A stretch of 64,000 bases of DNA from Paulownia fortunei (taxonomy: Eukaryota > Streptophyta > Magnoliopsida > Lamiales > Paulowniaceae), in the NCBI GenBank assembly GCA_019321725.1, contig CM033119.1, forward strand, positions 2,877,865-2,941,864. The letters are read 5' to 3'. Positions 12,449-25,097 of the stretch are shown piece by piece (the first letter of the stretch is position 1; every line of letters starts with the position of its first letter). The notes under the pieces were generated by a model. The model had not been told where the DNA came from, made no database searches, and was given only the letters and a program-made list of their open reading frames with translations. Both the position numbers and the translations under genes were made by a program.

Positions 12449-15400
12449 TTACACCTCAGTCCTTAATTTCATTCTTCTAAGAAATATATAGGTCAGTAAC
12501 CGGTAGCCTATAATCATCACCAACATCGCTCCAACTTCAGTTCCACCATAATCAAGCTTTTGTGCCTTGATGAAGTGAGAGTCACAAATTGCTGATCCAG
12601 ATGGCCCCCCAAGGCAGCTGTACTGAATCTTCAAAAGCAACCTATATGTGTGATAATTCAAGGATACGTACCGAATCCAAGACATAAACGGAGGAACTTT
12701 CTGCACAAGGAAAATGAACTCATTGAGTATACTGTTACATAGACTTGTATGTCATATCTTCTTATAAAAGCATTCATAACAATAACTTGGGGTTAATCAG
12801 TTGAAGAAATTCAAGGGCCAGCCTCATGTTTGGATGAGGTAGATTCGTGTAATGTGTATCTTATTCTTTGATCGAACTTCAAGTAGAGGTAGAGCACAAA
12901 AAACTGACATCTGGTACCAGATTATATCATCATACTTTGATGAAGAAACCACCGGATAACATAAATGTCATTACAGTAACTGAAGCCAAAGTTGTTGCTT
13001 TCTTCACATCCATGAATGCTGCACCTATGGTTAGTCCTAATCCCTGAAAATTTTCAAAAGAAATACCGAGTTTTGGTTTTAAACTTATCAGGTTTCAGAT
13101 AGAAAAAGTTGACAGGAAGATACAGTCTTTATGATAGATGGACACGTGCATTTCTCTTACCTGAGCAGCAATGATGCTGAGAAATATGGAAAGCAAAGTT
13201 AGTGAAAATGCTGAAAAGGTAAGCTTCAATCCCACCATGAAATAGATGATTATAAGGAATATAATGGGCAACAGGAGATCCAAAGGAAGATCACTGGTGT
13301 TTCTGGCTATCAGATATGCGCTAAGTTTGTACATGTCCACTGATCTCTCCTTGGCTAACATTGCCCTTTCTTGTGGAAATGTGAAAATAGCTGTAAAAAC
13401 TGGAAAGAAGGCCCAAAATACTGAAATAAAGAACAATAGCCCTGCCTGCATTTACCCCAATAATAAGTTTAGAATGATAAACTGCTCAATCTAAATTATA
13501 GTGTGTCAAATAATATGATACTCGCCTGATCTTGAACCCTCTTGGGAGATGAAGCATCTGAATTCCACCAAAGTAATCCCACGATAATTGCTGTTGATAC
13601 GACTTGAGTAATACGAAGGCTGCTTAAATACTCGTGGCGCCTCTCCTTCAGGCCTCTTTTAAAGAGAATGGAGAATTGTGCACTCCAAGTTGCTCCCCAT
13701 TCTTCTGCATTACACATATTCTGCCTCTCAAGCGTGTGATTGAGCACAATGGGTATAGTGATTTGTATTTTGTCCATTTTAGAAGCTCTTGATTCATAAG
13801 CCCCAAGAAGATACTGCAAAAACAAGTCATTCAAGATGATACTGTTCTCAGTAAAACTGTTCTCAGTAAAAGTGATTCTGATTTCTGCAAGATACTTTCA
13901 CTGTGCAGTGGTCTTGTTCTTGTTTTACCTCATGCACATCACCAGGGGAAGGCTCTCCATCTTTACTTTCAAAACCTTCCCCTCCAGGTAAATACTTATC
14001 CTCCAGTTCTGAAGGAATTGACTTGTCCTTTATATTACCATTGGCAAGATCAATCAGGAACTCTGCTGGATTCATGTCGATAAGGGGAGAGCAGCCGATG
14101 GATGAAAAGTACAACATTGCTTCTGAGGCTTTCCCAAAGTACAATGAGCGTCCATTACCCAAGAGAATCAACTTGTCAAATTTACTGAATAGTCTACTTG
14201 AAGGCTGATGTATTGTAGCCACCACTGTCTTCCCAGCCTATGTAATGGAGAGAATTACAAAGAAAAAAAGTAAGTCAATTATAAAAGTTCCAAATTTCTT
14301 TCTGATGGAAATTGTATGAGAAATAATACCTGAGCAATGTTATGAAGCATCTGAATGATACGAAGGGCTGTCGTAGAATCCAAGCCAGATGTTGGTTCAT
14401 CTAAGAAAAGAAGTGAAGGATTGAGCAGGATTTCATTGCCAATGCATACTCGTCTTCTTTCACCTCCTGACACTCCTCTCACAAATGTCCCACCAATCAT
14501 AGTGTTTTGGCACCTGTAATCACATTGCAAAAAAGATGGCCTTGCATGACTTGAATTAATAACAAAGGTATTATGGAACATACAGAATGATCAAGAAAGT
14601 ACCCTTCAAGGCCAAGCTCTGAGATGACATTCATTGCCCTTTCTTGTTTCTGTCCTATTGACAATGTGTTGGGAAGACGAAGCAAAGCAGAATAAGTTAA
14701 GGTCTCTTTTACAGTTAGGTGGGGGAATACAATATCGTCTTGGAGGACAACTCCAATCCTGTTCATCACAGAATAATATTCCATTAGCAAAGATCAGGTG
14801 CCTGAATCTTTGATAAATTATCATGCTAAAAACAGCCCATAATTTGCTTAATTACCTGCGCTTCAATGATTTCGTGTATAATTGATCATTGTAAGTGATG
14901 GTTCCTCCATTATTTTTCACTCTTCCGCTAAGAATATTCAGTAGAGTGGTTTTGCCACCCCCAGAAGGTCCCATGAGAGCAAGAACTTCTCCAGGACATA
15001 CTGAACCACTCACCCCTTGCAGTATGCATTTCTCCACATCTGAGTTCTTGTTCCCCTTCAATCTTACCTTGTAATTGACATCTTCAAACTGTAATGGAAG
15101 AAAGAAAGTTTTGATAAGCTATTTTCTTTGTGAATTGATGGATAATAATAATTTACCTTAAGAGAAATGCCAAATCCGGGCTCAATCTGTATTTTTCTCC
15201 AACTACATGAATCAGTATCCTCCTCATAGATTGGAGTAGATGGATCTGATGATCACAAATACAAGGCCTTGTGAGTCTTATATCAATGCTTCATATTCAT
15301 TCTACTGAAATATGCAGAATATGAAAAACTGTACTCCTGCCTGGCCTAAGCTATTTTGGAGTTAAAAAAACTGTACTCCTCCATACTGGTAATGCAGTTC

Positions 15401-16206
15401 GCAGAAGAATGCAAAAGAAATACTCATTGAGAACCTGAAAATATTTAGGCTTAGTTGCCTCTATGTTGTTCCAAGTAATTGATCAGGTAGCTTTTTTTTT
15501 TACATAAAAACACGTAATGATGAAAAAATTTACAGGCTATTGAGCACATTTGGGATGAAACAGAACCTACAAGTTGCAGTACTAATTGGTGATACATTCT
15601 TATTAGTTATAGCATGGTATTGGAGACTACATAAAAATGCTTTGTAAACAATATGGCTGCTGGCCTAATTCAATAGCATCATGACTGGTGCCACAGTGAA
15701 AATATTAGAAATGGTTGAGAAATATTATACAAATTTCATAATCGTAAAAATTCTTCGAAATTTTCAGAAAATAAGTAAATAAATGCCTTACCTGATTCAG
15801 GATTTCTTAGTCTTATGGGATCAGGTATGTTTTTAGAAGGCAATGGCGATTCATAAATTGAGAGCAACCCCATTTCATCATTCCTATGAGGATTATTTAC
15901 AAATGAGCATGTCTCGTCGAAGCTGCCTGTGACACAGTCAATTAATTCGTCAATATTTACTAAAAGGTGAGAGTTCAATGACTTAGTTTTGCACAAAGGT
16001 TTTCTCTTTGGGGATTCCTTATTTAGATCAAAGCTTCTCTTCCTGAGTATGGTTTTTCTAGTCTTTGTATCATCTTCTTGTTCTGTCAACCCCATTTTCT
16101 TTCCATTATACGCAGTTGATGATTCCTTTGCAGCCTTTTGTAAAACACCAGCTTCATCAATCTTGGCAAAGTTCTCAGACAAGTCAAGATCTGTTTTCTC
16201 CTCCAT
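12449..16206 (-). CDS. ABCG-family half-transporter, ABCG22-like
   Basis: Ten coding exons: 15792-16206, 15157-15245, 14856-15088, 14603-14758, 14330-14513, 13929-14237, 13526-13813, 13161-13445, 12936-13043 and 12449-12700. They join in frame to 772 residues, the usual length of long-N-terminus ABCG half-transporters. The ABC domain comes first: Walker A GPSGGGKT (208-215), Q-loop VLQDD, signature VSGGE (312-316), Walker B LLFLDEP (332-338) and H-loop His369. The ABC2-type membrane domain follows, with [17 protein letters not shown] and about six hydrophobic segments. From memory, the core best fits Arabidopsis ABCG22/ABCG27, a plasma-membrane clade in which ABCG22 affects stomatal behaviour; the substrate is unknown. 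The N-terminal 150 residues are Lys/Ser-rich, charged and unlike what I recall of ABCG22. Intron 7 begins with GC instead of GT. Such proteins act as dimers. Confidence 0.94.
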
Positions 16207-19200
16207 TGGTTCTGGTTATACCTTCAAGCTGATAACTGCATTATGGAAAAGAAAGTTGATAAGAAAACGGTAGATATGAAAAGTACATCTTCTATGTAGA
16301 TCATCTACTACATCTACACAAACAACTTCTCCATAGCAAACATAGAGCACAATTGACATACCATACTGTTCTTTTGTAAAGAATCAGGAGTTAAGGTAAT
16401 AATATAATCAAGAATTTCAAAATTATGACTAAAAAGGGCACTTTTTCTAGTATACATGCAAAGAATAAACAGAGAAGGGAATGAATTGTAAAAGTCGAGG
16501 AATTGAGAATTTTACATTGCAACAATGTGAAGCTCACAGTAAGTGCAATATTGTCTACAGCTTGACTGTAACTTCACCAGATCCAGGTTAATATAGAACC
16601 ATGTTGAAAGTGAGAGTTCAGTCTCTTGTGAGTTGTGACTATCTTTCTGTACATCCAGTATATAACTACAGGACTAACGTTTGATCTGACCGATATGCAT
16701 TTAGGTGGGAATGGCGAAAACTCAGTTTTTGTTTTTTCTGTGAACTATTAGAAATGTCTAGTATTAACAAAACAGAGATAATGAAGTGAAACTATAAAGG
16801 TCTAATACTAATGCATGTTTCTCCCTTCGATTATAAAGTCGATACAACTAGTATTTGATAAGCATGATATTTTCTTTGACAAAAGCTTGAGTGAATTCCT
16901 AATGTTGGTAGAATTTTCAGTCCGAAACACACGAATATGCAGCAGAATGGTTTATGTGACAATGTAATTTTCAAATGAAATCCCCTTTCATGCACATGCA
17001 GGTACAAATACAATTGATCCTCTGATAAGTTAAAACTTTCTGATTTTTATAGTGTAAAGTTAAAAACTATGGCATGATCATTATATGAACTCAAGAAGAA
17101 GAAATTTCTCTCTCTATCTCTCTCTCTCTCATATGGGATTGAGCTTGACATCACTCTTGCAAGTTTTCAGTGAGCTGCTTTGATGGTACTGCAAAGCTAC
17201 CAACAGATGAAAACTTTACCTGAAACACATGTACCTAACTTTTACGCATGATCTCAAAGGCTTTTATCAATTGCTGGAAATTTTGTTTGAATAGACAACT
17301 CATGGAGAGTGAGCTACTATTTGAAAAAATCACAATCTAACCTCTGATTGCATGAATTCGTCCTGATAGTATTCAATCAGCACCATCGTAAGTATATAAA
17401 TTGAATGAAATGTGACATTATTATTGACTACAACATTAGTATTACAAAGGTTAATGAGTAACTGCCAGGACCATGACGGTGCCTTTATATCAAGGGCAAG
17501 GCACATTTTCACAAGCAGCAGAGAAGCAGACACACAGTAAAATAGTCGGTTTTCTTTTCCTTTTCTCCATATAACATAGAACCACCACTATCCCATATGC
17601 ATGTAGGGAATGAAATTGTAATAGAAAATTTAAACTGGTATAGTACTCCTGTATATACAATTGATCACAAACTCGATATTGGGTCCAAGAATCATTCACG
17701 TAATTAACAGATGAGTATTCACATTTTTGGTGATGAGTATTTCTTTCCCATCATCAGCGATTTTACCTTCTGACAAGGGTTGTGACACCAAATCATATGT
17801 ACAGAAAGTCTTCAGTCCAATGTCTGAATTTACCTCATTCCACCTAAATCATGACTAATTAAGCAAGATACTGTTACAATTTCTCAGTAAATTCCTTCAC
17901 AAGTTCTCTATCAGGGTCAGGCAGTCTGGCTACCCATTAAACAGGACATAAAAGATTTCTTTAAGGATATTCAAACACCATGGCCGTATACAGTCTTGTT
18001 CAAGATGGTATCTAATCAAGTACTTTTGCACAAGCAAACCTTGGACAACTCATTCAGGTTTTGAAAGGTGTTATTTTGTGGTTTAAGGTAGTTTGATTTG
18101 TGCCCTAGAGGGGCAGGGACGAAGCCAGAGGGTTTAGATAGGTATAGAACGTATAAAATATGTAGGTACTTAAGGTCATGGGTTCGTGATTATGAACATA
18201 TTACACAAGAAACATCGAGTAATAATTCTAGGTATAGGTGCATAAGTCTTGGCTACGAACATATTGGACAAGAAAATTGAGGAGACAGCTCGAATCTTTC
18301 ACATAGTACAGTTTTTGACATTGCAGTTTCGCCACACCCATGTCCCTTGTGACCGACTTATCAAAACTTGCACATCTTATCTATGAGAGGGACTCATATG
18401 AGAATGTCATTTTCGTCCCAACTTTTTTCATCTTCCAAACCCTTTTTTTTAAATGTGACAGATCGATGGAGAAACAAGTGGCCACAAATAACTTTATATA
18501 TAGGACACAAGCATGCCTAAGTAAAAAAAAAAATGACAAGTCATTTTCATGACTGATACGAGAGTGAAGAGACCGATTTCTTAGGTAACTTGTCCAAACA
18601 ATGTAGACCTCTTATTACTTACCATATATGTAAGAGGCTTTTTTTAGCAGTGTCTTGTCCCATGCTGAGGACTAATATCTACAAGTATATTTAAGTATTT
18701 GGAGTAAATTATTTGTCACACTAGATTGAAGTTTCTACAGTCCAACACAGGCTTATAAGAAATAAAATAGGAAAAAATGCTCCATAGTTGAAAATTGGAA
18801 TTTGTATAGTTTAACCTTTTAAGTTTTTGAATAACATAAAAATTTATAAATAAATCAACAATTAATAAGAGTGGTGGTACTTAATTTCATATATTATAAA
18901 TCAAGTCAGGTTCAAATCACACCTCTTTATTCATTCTCATATTTTAGGATTTGACTTAAAAAAAATGACAAGAGAATTCTACGTCTTTTTTCGAATGTTT
19001 TAGAGTTTAAATTTAAAAAAAATTAGAGAATTTTAACTAATCTTTTTTCAATCAAGATATATGATGCGGCTTAATTATTACCGTCAACAACTTTAATGGC
19101 AAATTATTCATACTAAAATGAAACTTCTAGATTTCACAAAATCAATTTAAAACAATTTGTGGATTGTCATTTTAAGGTGGAGTTAGTCTTTAGTTTCTTT

Positions 19201-19681
19201 CTTTCTTTTTCCATTTTTACCCTTTTCCCTAGAGGACTGCTTCTTTGTAGTAGACCAAACATTTGGGCCATTAACTGGGCTCAATAGTATACAGATTCTA
19301 CTTGAATTGGGGTGGACTCAAAAGTTAAGACTCATTCTAAGGGGCCAATTCAACACAGACTCTAAAACAGGTCATGGGAAGTTCAGACCAAGTTTGAATT
19401 GACATGTGGTTTCTCTTATTTTGTTTATATAGAAACTATATTGTAATTATAACCCTTAGAATAATTTTTTTGTCATGTAAGGTCTCTATTGATTTTTACC
19501 TATAGAATAGGGATGGAGAAAGAGGAACAATTAAAGATTTCACATATTACTTTTGATCAAAAACGTATTTTTAAACTCTAATCAACCTAGATTGATATTC
19601 ATTTATTCTTCTTTCTTATTGCACATGAACTCAATCTTTGATATTCACGTATTTTTTAACACTTTACCTTTTTTTTTCCCT

Positions 19682-19728
19682 GTGGGCGTGGGGAGGGGTG
19701 GGGTTGGGGATGGGGATGGTTGGGGTGG
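19682..19728 (+). repeat. G-rich tract with G-quadruplex pattern
   Basis: At least five blocks of four G separated by one to six bases, directly after a T-rich stretch. It matches the G4 consensus. It is intergenic, about 3.5 kb upstream of the ABCG start and 4.6 kb from the VQ gene. Confidence 0.6.
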
Positions 19729-21970
19729 ATAGAGAATCAACTACTTCAAGTGGAAATTGCAATATGGGATAACTGAATAAAATTCCTTTTTTTTTTTTTT
19801 TTTTTGGAAAATTCTTAGTTAAATCCTAGAATGCTTATGGACCAACTACTATAATTACAAAGAAAAGTTGTACAAATATTAATGCCATCCGTATTATTGA
19901 TTTCCTGCCAAATCCATTGATCGCGTTACTTCTTGAATCACGTTATTTGGGAATTAATTGTAATTAGCTTGAGTTAAATATGGACCCAATTATATAGAAG
20001 TTGTTTGTTTACATTATGAAGAATAATCTTTTCCATTTTTACTGTTTAAAATTTAAAAAATAAATTTATTTTGTTAATTTTTATTAGAAATATCTATTGT
20101 TTTATTTTCAAAAATTGGCACCGATGAAAGGAAAGAAAAAAAGAAAAAAAATTGAGAGAGAAAAATTTGATGATTCATTTTATTCATGTGTTTAGGAGTG
20201 GAGACAGAGGACACTGTCGAGGTCAAAAGAAGTATTTTGGTTTTTGACCAAACAGAAAGCAAATTAGGTACCTCTATTTACGAGCCACATTAGAAAGTTA
20301 AAGGACAAACAATATCAATAATATTTTGTTGACTAGATAAAAAATCATGAATTTCAAATTCCTAGGTTCATTTTCAAAAGTTCTTTGGAGGGATGTGTTG
20401 TAATCAACGTGTATTTTAATTAATGAATAACATTATTTAATCAATTGAGTTGATATATTTAATTGTCCTTGATCTAGATTCAATAAACTAAGTTCAAAAA
20501 ATTCGTTTCAACGTTGAGTCGAGATAAACACAAGATTCGACAGAATAAGTTCATGAAATTACATGTTAATGCACAAAATTGTGTTATAATACTTAAGTTA
20601 AGCAAGTTATTAAAATTATAAAACTCATACCTACGAAAACACTCCTATCAACACTACAATATATAAATACTCTCAATTTTTATTATTAAAAAATATATAA
20701 TTAATAATAATTTAACTACTTTCAAATTTTTTGGTTTATATATACTCGCTCCTGCACAGAAAGTGACCCACTTGAATTCCAATGAGGAGTAAAAGAGTAT
20801 AGCACATCAGTATTGATTTGATATTTTATTTTTAAAAAAATATATTTATTTATTAATTTTTAAATAAAAAATAAAAAAATATTTTCTGAATATGAGATTT
20901 ATGCTTTTTGAAAATATTTTTGGAAAATAAGATGTAGGATTGAAATATTTTTCTCCTTGAAAATGTGGATTCATTTTGGAGAAATTACTCCAAACATTGC
21001 AATCCAATTTTCATTTTACCAAAAAATTATATTGTGTTTGAAACTATGAATATAAAATAATAATAAGATATTTCTGATTCATAATAAAGTCTTTCAATCC
21101 AAGCAGAGATTCTAGGCCTCCCAAAGGTATAACAAAGTATCTCTGGCAAGATACTGAATTGTGTGACCCATGACTTAGTCTAGATAATTCAAACTTTTCA
21201 AACCCGAACCGGACCTTGACCGATAAGTGTGACCTTTTTACTTTTCAGCATGAATTGGCCAAGCTTTTCGTTGATTAGACTCTACTTTACTCGGATAATA
21301 TTTAATGAAGCAGATGGGCCATGTCCGATTGGATCTGGTCAATTTGATTGGGTTGGGGGATTGGCCTAGATCCGGGTTGTGGGTCAACTCCTGTAACTTA
21401 GCATATTAAGTTTTTCCACTGTCCAAATCATTGTTGAAATAATGAAATGACCCACAAAAATATACACTGTTTTTTGGCAGTTGCCAAACATGAAATATTT
21501 TCTATAGCGCTTCTATATAGTCTCATTTCAATTGTTATTCATTTTATTTTTAATGAAGAAATATCAAATGATATGATATTTATAATACCAGGATCATCGT
21601 AATATTCAATTATAACTAATTAAGATATATTTCGACACAATATATATGTATATATAGATGTTCGGAACGATCCCAATTTAGGATTGAAGGAAATAATATA
21701 CGCACTTGGGAAGTCATCCCAAGTCAATTCTCAAATAAAGCACAAGATACAAAATTATTGTCTTAGAATAAAAAGTCAAATTGATAAAGAAAAAAGTAAA
21801 TGGTGACTAAAAAAAAAAAAAATTTGTGCAAGGCAACACAACTTTTGGAAATTTCGTCTCTTTTTATTTGGCCTTTCTAGTAGAGTTGTGATTTTGGGTC
21901 ATCATTTGAGAGACTTAGCTAATTTCTTCAAAAATTTATTGATGCAAGTTGACATCATGTACTTATAAAA

Positions 21971-22002
<32 letters not shown>
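21971..22002 (+). repeat. Compound (GT)n(GA)n microsatellite
   Basis: GT repeats run straight into GA repeats. No neighbouring gene. Confidence 0.95.
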
Positions 22003-23257
22003 AATAGGGACATTTTTCATTATGAAATATTGGCTTATTGCAGATGAAATGTTATTCCATTTATCATATATTGGGAAAAGAAACGGTTGGGTAAAAAAAA
22101 TAATTTAATTGAGTGCTAATCATAAATCTACATATGTAAGTATTTTTTTTTTTTCAATTCACTCACTCTTTAATTCATTATAATTATTATTTGTAGATGG
22201 ACCACTGTGGGCACGCATTCACTCTTGTTCTGATAAAGCTCAATAAGATTTTAGAAATAGTAAGATAAAAATAGAAGGAGTTCTCACTACCCTTTTATCT
22301 TTATATAAATATAGTTACATATTTACAATGGTAATTGGAATGTACCGGAATTACTGATTTTAATATTAAAGATTTGTGTTTATTTAGTATTTGTTGAGAC
22401 TATTAGAGTATGATATAACACTCGAAGTGAAAAAATAGTCTTTACAATATTCTTTGTTTAAGACATAATAGGCCACATAAATTTCTTCAAAAAGAAAAGT
22501 AATTCCACAAGCTCTAAGTTACATAAAATTAAGATGTCTCCCTTCACATAAATAGAGAGTTGTAGAATGTTATGTGAAACAATAATAATTGATACCTACA
22601 ACAAAAAACGCATCATCATATATACATTTAATGATTTTTAATCCACTTGTATAATACCGTAATAAATAATATGAAATTTTTCGTAATTAACCATCAAATA
22701 AGTCTAGAATCAAGACAGATCAAAGGGATAAAAACTTTAGATATAAAAGAATCTTGGAACTCGAGATAATTTTCCATGATGATGAAATAATTGAAGTATT
22801 TATGGGATAACCCCCAAATATTACCACTCTTTCAAAATATGAGACATGACCAATTAATTATGTACTATATTTGCTTCACCATTTTAAAAGTAACAAGTAT
22901 GTTCTTGTTATTGCATGTCATACATGCTCTCTAGTCCTTTTTTTTTAATTTTTTTTCCATTTGGTTTATGAGATTTTTTTTTCCCACAATTTCCGTGATA
23001 CAATTTATAGGCACATTTACTAGAAGTCTAGACTAGAACCCACATAAACATATAAGAGAAACAATAAGGATATGATTAGACCAACGACCATCATTTTCTA
23101 CTAATGTTACTATTTATTAATTTTCTTACACCTCGCTACACAAGTGTACATTACTTCTAGAAATGTGAGTAATTCAACACAAACGTGATTAAATTTACTA
23201 ATGTCACTTGGAGTTTCTAGATTAAAAGACTTCAAATTATTAAAGTTAGTAATTGTC

Positions 23258-23260
<3 letters not shown>

Positions 23261-23289
<29 letters not shown>
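23261..23289 (+). repeat. (AT)n microsatellite
   Basis: An uninterrupted AT dinucleotide run of about 29 bases, roughly 1.1 kb upstream of the VQ gene. Confidence 0.95.
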
Positions 23290-23291
<2 letters not shown>

Positions 23292-24170
23292 GAAAGATCT
23301 AAGTTCTTGTGACAGTGATCATGAGAATCACCCACCAAATCCTTTGTTTGTAGTTGGGTCGGGTCTTAATGGAAATACACTGAATTTGGAGTCATAAATC
23401 CTTTTCCACCATACTTAGATCATGTATTAGACGAAAAGCACATGTTTGACCACACAACTTAGGTTACAATAACCTACCCATTCGCCTTTATTTTTTGACA
23501 ATGAAAGAATAAGTTGATCTGTTCCTAATAATTGTGCTTTCCCAGCGTTCGATTGGCTAAATTTTCAAAATGCTGTCTGTCCACATAATTAATTTAGTTA
23601 ATCAAATAGTAAGGTGATAAGGTCTATAAAGACCTTATTAATGATCAAGCAATTAATGCCACATTAAAATTAGTGTTTCCTAATTCTTATATTGGTAGCA
23701 AACATTTTATACGTTACATAATCATCATATCTAATTGTCACTAATCGAACACTTTACAAATAAGATTTTATACGTAGCGAAAAATCAAAGATCATATGTA
23801 ATTTTATATCACAACAAAATGATTTTTTTAATATTACATTAAATTTTTCATGATTAAATTACGTCTAAGAATCACATATAATGCAGCTGAAATATATAAG
23901 AGAGAATCATTATGTAATACTGAAGTCCTGGCAGCCAATCAAGAATCTTTTCAGAATACATGCCAAGCTTCGTCATCTGATCCACCAATCTTACATGGCA
24001 ATGAAAACTCTTTCCCCCTCCTCAAATGTTTGACAATTTCAAACATTTATTACACCACGAAACCGGCCCAAACCCTCAAACCATAAATAATACAATACAC
24101 AACTAGCCAATATTTCTACATTTCCATATAATTTAATACTTTCTAGCATATATATAATCCCCATACTCCA

Positions 24171-24216
24171 TTGACTAGCAATCCTTAGATATTCACTCCA
24201 TCATCTCATATAAATA
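24171..24216 (+). promoter_or_regulatory. VQ gene core promoter: W-box and TATA box
   Basis: TATAAATA (24209-24216) lies 132 bases upstream of the VQ ATG. A W-box core TTGACT (24171-24176) sits 33 bases further upstream. Another TTGACC occurs at 23446-23451. WRKY factors bind such boxes, and MKS1-type VQ proteins bind WRKY factors, so feedback control is conceivable. A six-base match alone is weak evidence. Confidence 0.4.
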
Positions 24217-24347
24217 TTTTCCTTCTTAACATTACCAAAAATAAAAGGGTAATACCTACCAGCATTTATTGTCATCACCAAAACAACCACCATCTCTTCC
24301 ATTTCCCTCTCCACACCATTCAACACTCCACCACCATCGCGGCCGCC

Positions 24348-25049
24348 ATGGATATGTCCGACATCCCTTCTGGCCGGTCTCCAAGGAGGGAGATCCAAGG
24401 GCCCCGCCCCGCGCCTCTGAAAGTACGTAAAGACTCACACAAGATCAGAAAACCACCGGTGGCGCCACCGCCAGCAGCTCAGCCTCACTACCCTTTCCAC
24501 GCGCCTCCACGGCCGCCAGTCATAATATACACAGTCTCACCCAAGATAATCCATGCAAACCCTAATGAGTTCATGTCACTAGTCCAACGTTTGACCGGCC
24601 CAAACTCCTCATGCACCTCACCCTCAACTTCTTCATCTTCTGCTTTTGCTTTCCAAGAAAGCAGCGGCGCAATATCGCCGGCGGCCCGTTTCGCTTCCAT
24701 CGAGAAAACGAAGTCCCCCGATGGAAGAAAAACACAGGTTTTTGATCAAAGTATAGGAATGGTGGAAGGGATAGAGATTGGAGCAGATGTTCAGAGGACT
24801 GGACAATTCCCTGGAATCTTATCTCCAAATCCAAATGCTCTTCCACCAATCCCACCAAATTTTTTCTCCCCTCCATCGGATAACAATCCCTTAAGCTTTT
24901 TCTATGACTTGAGCCCCGTGTTACATAGTAACAGGAATTACTTAGAGAATAATTTCATCTTGCCTAGTCCCTCAACTTTTATTTCACCCCACATCAACAC
25001 GCCTTCTCCAAATACTTTAGATCTTTTCCATTCTTTATTTGACCTGTAA
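24348..25049 (+). CDS. VQ-motif protein, MKS1 (VQ21)-like
   Basis: Intronless frame of 233 residues starting in a strong context (GCCGCCATGG). The VQ core FMSLVQRLTG occupies residues 75-84. Upstream, GPRPAPLKVRKDSHKIRKPP (18-37) and VIIYTVSPKIIHA (58-70) match the layout I recall for Arabidopsis MKS1. So do the downstream SPAARFAS, GILSPNP, FFSPPS and Pro-Ser repeats. MKS1 is a nuclear substrate of MAP kinase MPK4 that holds WRKY25/33 in defence signalling. The many Ser-Pro pairs here are candidate MAPK sites. The length agrees with MKS1 (a little over 220 residues). An A-run (about 25078-25097) lies in the 3' region. The related VQ20/VQ8 proteins are the main alternative assignment. Confidence 0.93.
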   Translation: MDMSDIPSGRSPRREIQGPRPAPLKVRKDSHKIRKPPVAPPPAAQPHYPFHAPPRPPVIIYTVSPKIIHANPNEFMSLVQRLTGPNSSCTSPSTSSSSAFAFQESSGAISPAARFASIEKTKSPDGRKTQVFDQSIGMVEGIEIGADVQRTGQFPGILSPNPNALPPIPPNFFSPPSDNNPLSFFYDLSPVLHSNRNYLENNFILPSPSTFISPHINTPSPNTLDLFHSLFDL

Positions 25050-25097
25050 TCATACAGAGAAATGCAGGGATTAACAGAAAAAAAAAAAAAAAAAAAA

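Larger units (their letters stand above)
16300..24200. other. Intergenic between the ABCG and VQ genes
   Basis: About 7.9 kb without a recognisable gene. The first few hundred bases upstream of 16206 should hold the ABCG promoter and 5' UTR, but no clear TATA or leader exon was identified. The rest is AT-rich, with T-runs, a G-rich run near 19.7 kb, GT/GA and AT microsatellites, and a moderately GC-rich stretch at about 18.08-18.36 kb that may be an old repeat. Confidence 0.6.

Noticed and set aside
13246..14208. Plus-strand open frames opposite the ABCG exons.
   Set aside because: Antisense shadows of conserved exons; no independent start or splice logic.
18098..18552. Two adjacent plus-strand frames near 18.1-18.5 kb that looked like a small gene.
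   Set aside because: Composition resembles an old dispersed repeat, there is an internal direct repeat (GAACATATT...CAAGAAA twice), and no domain or splice signal.
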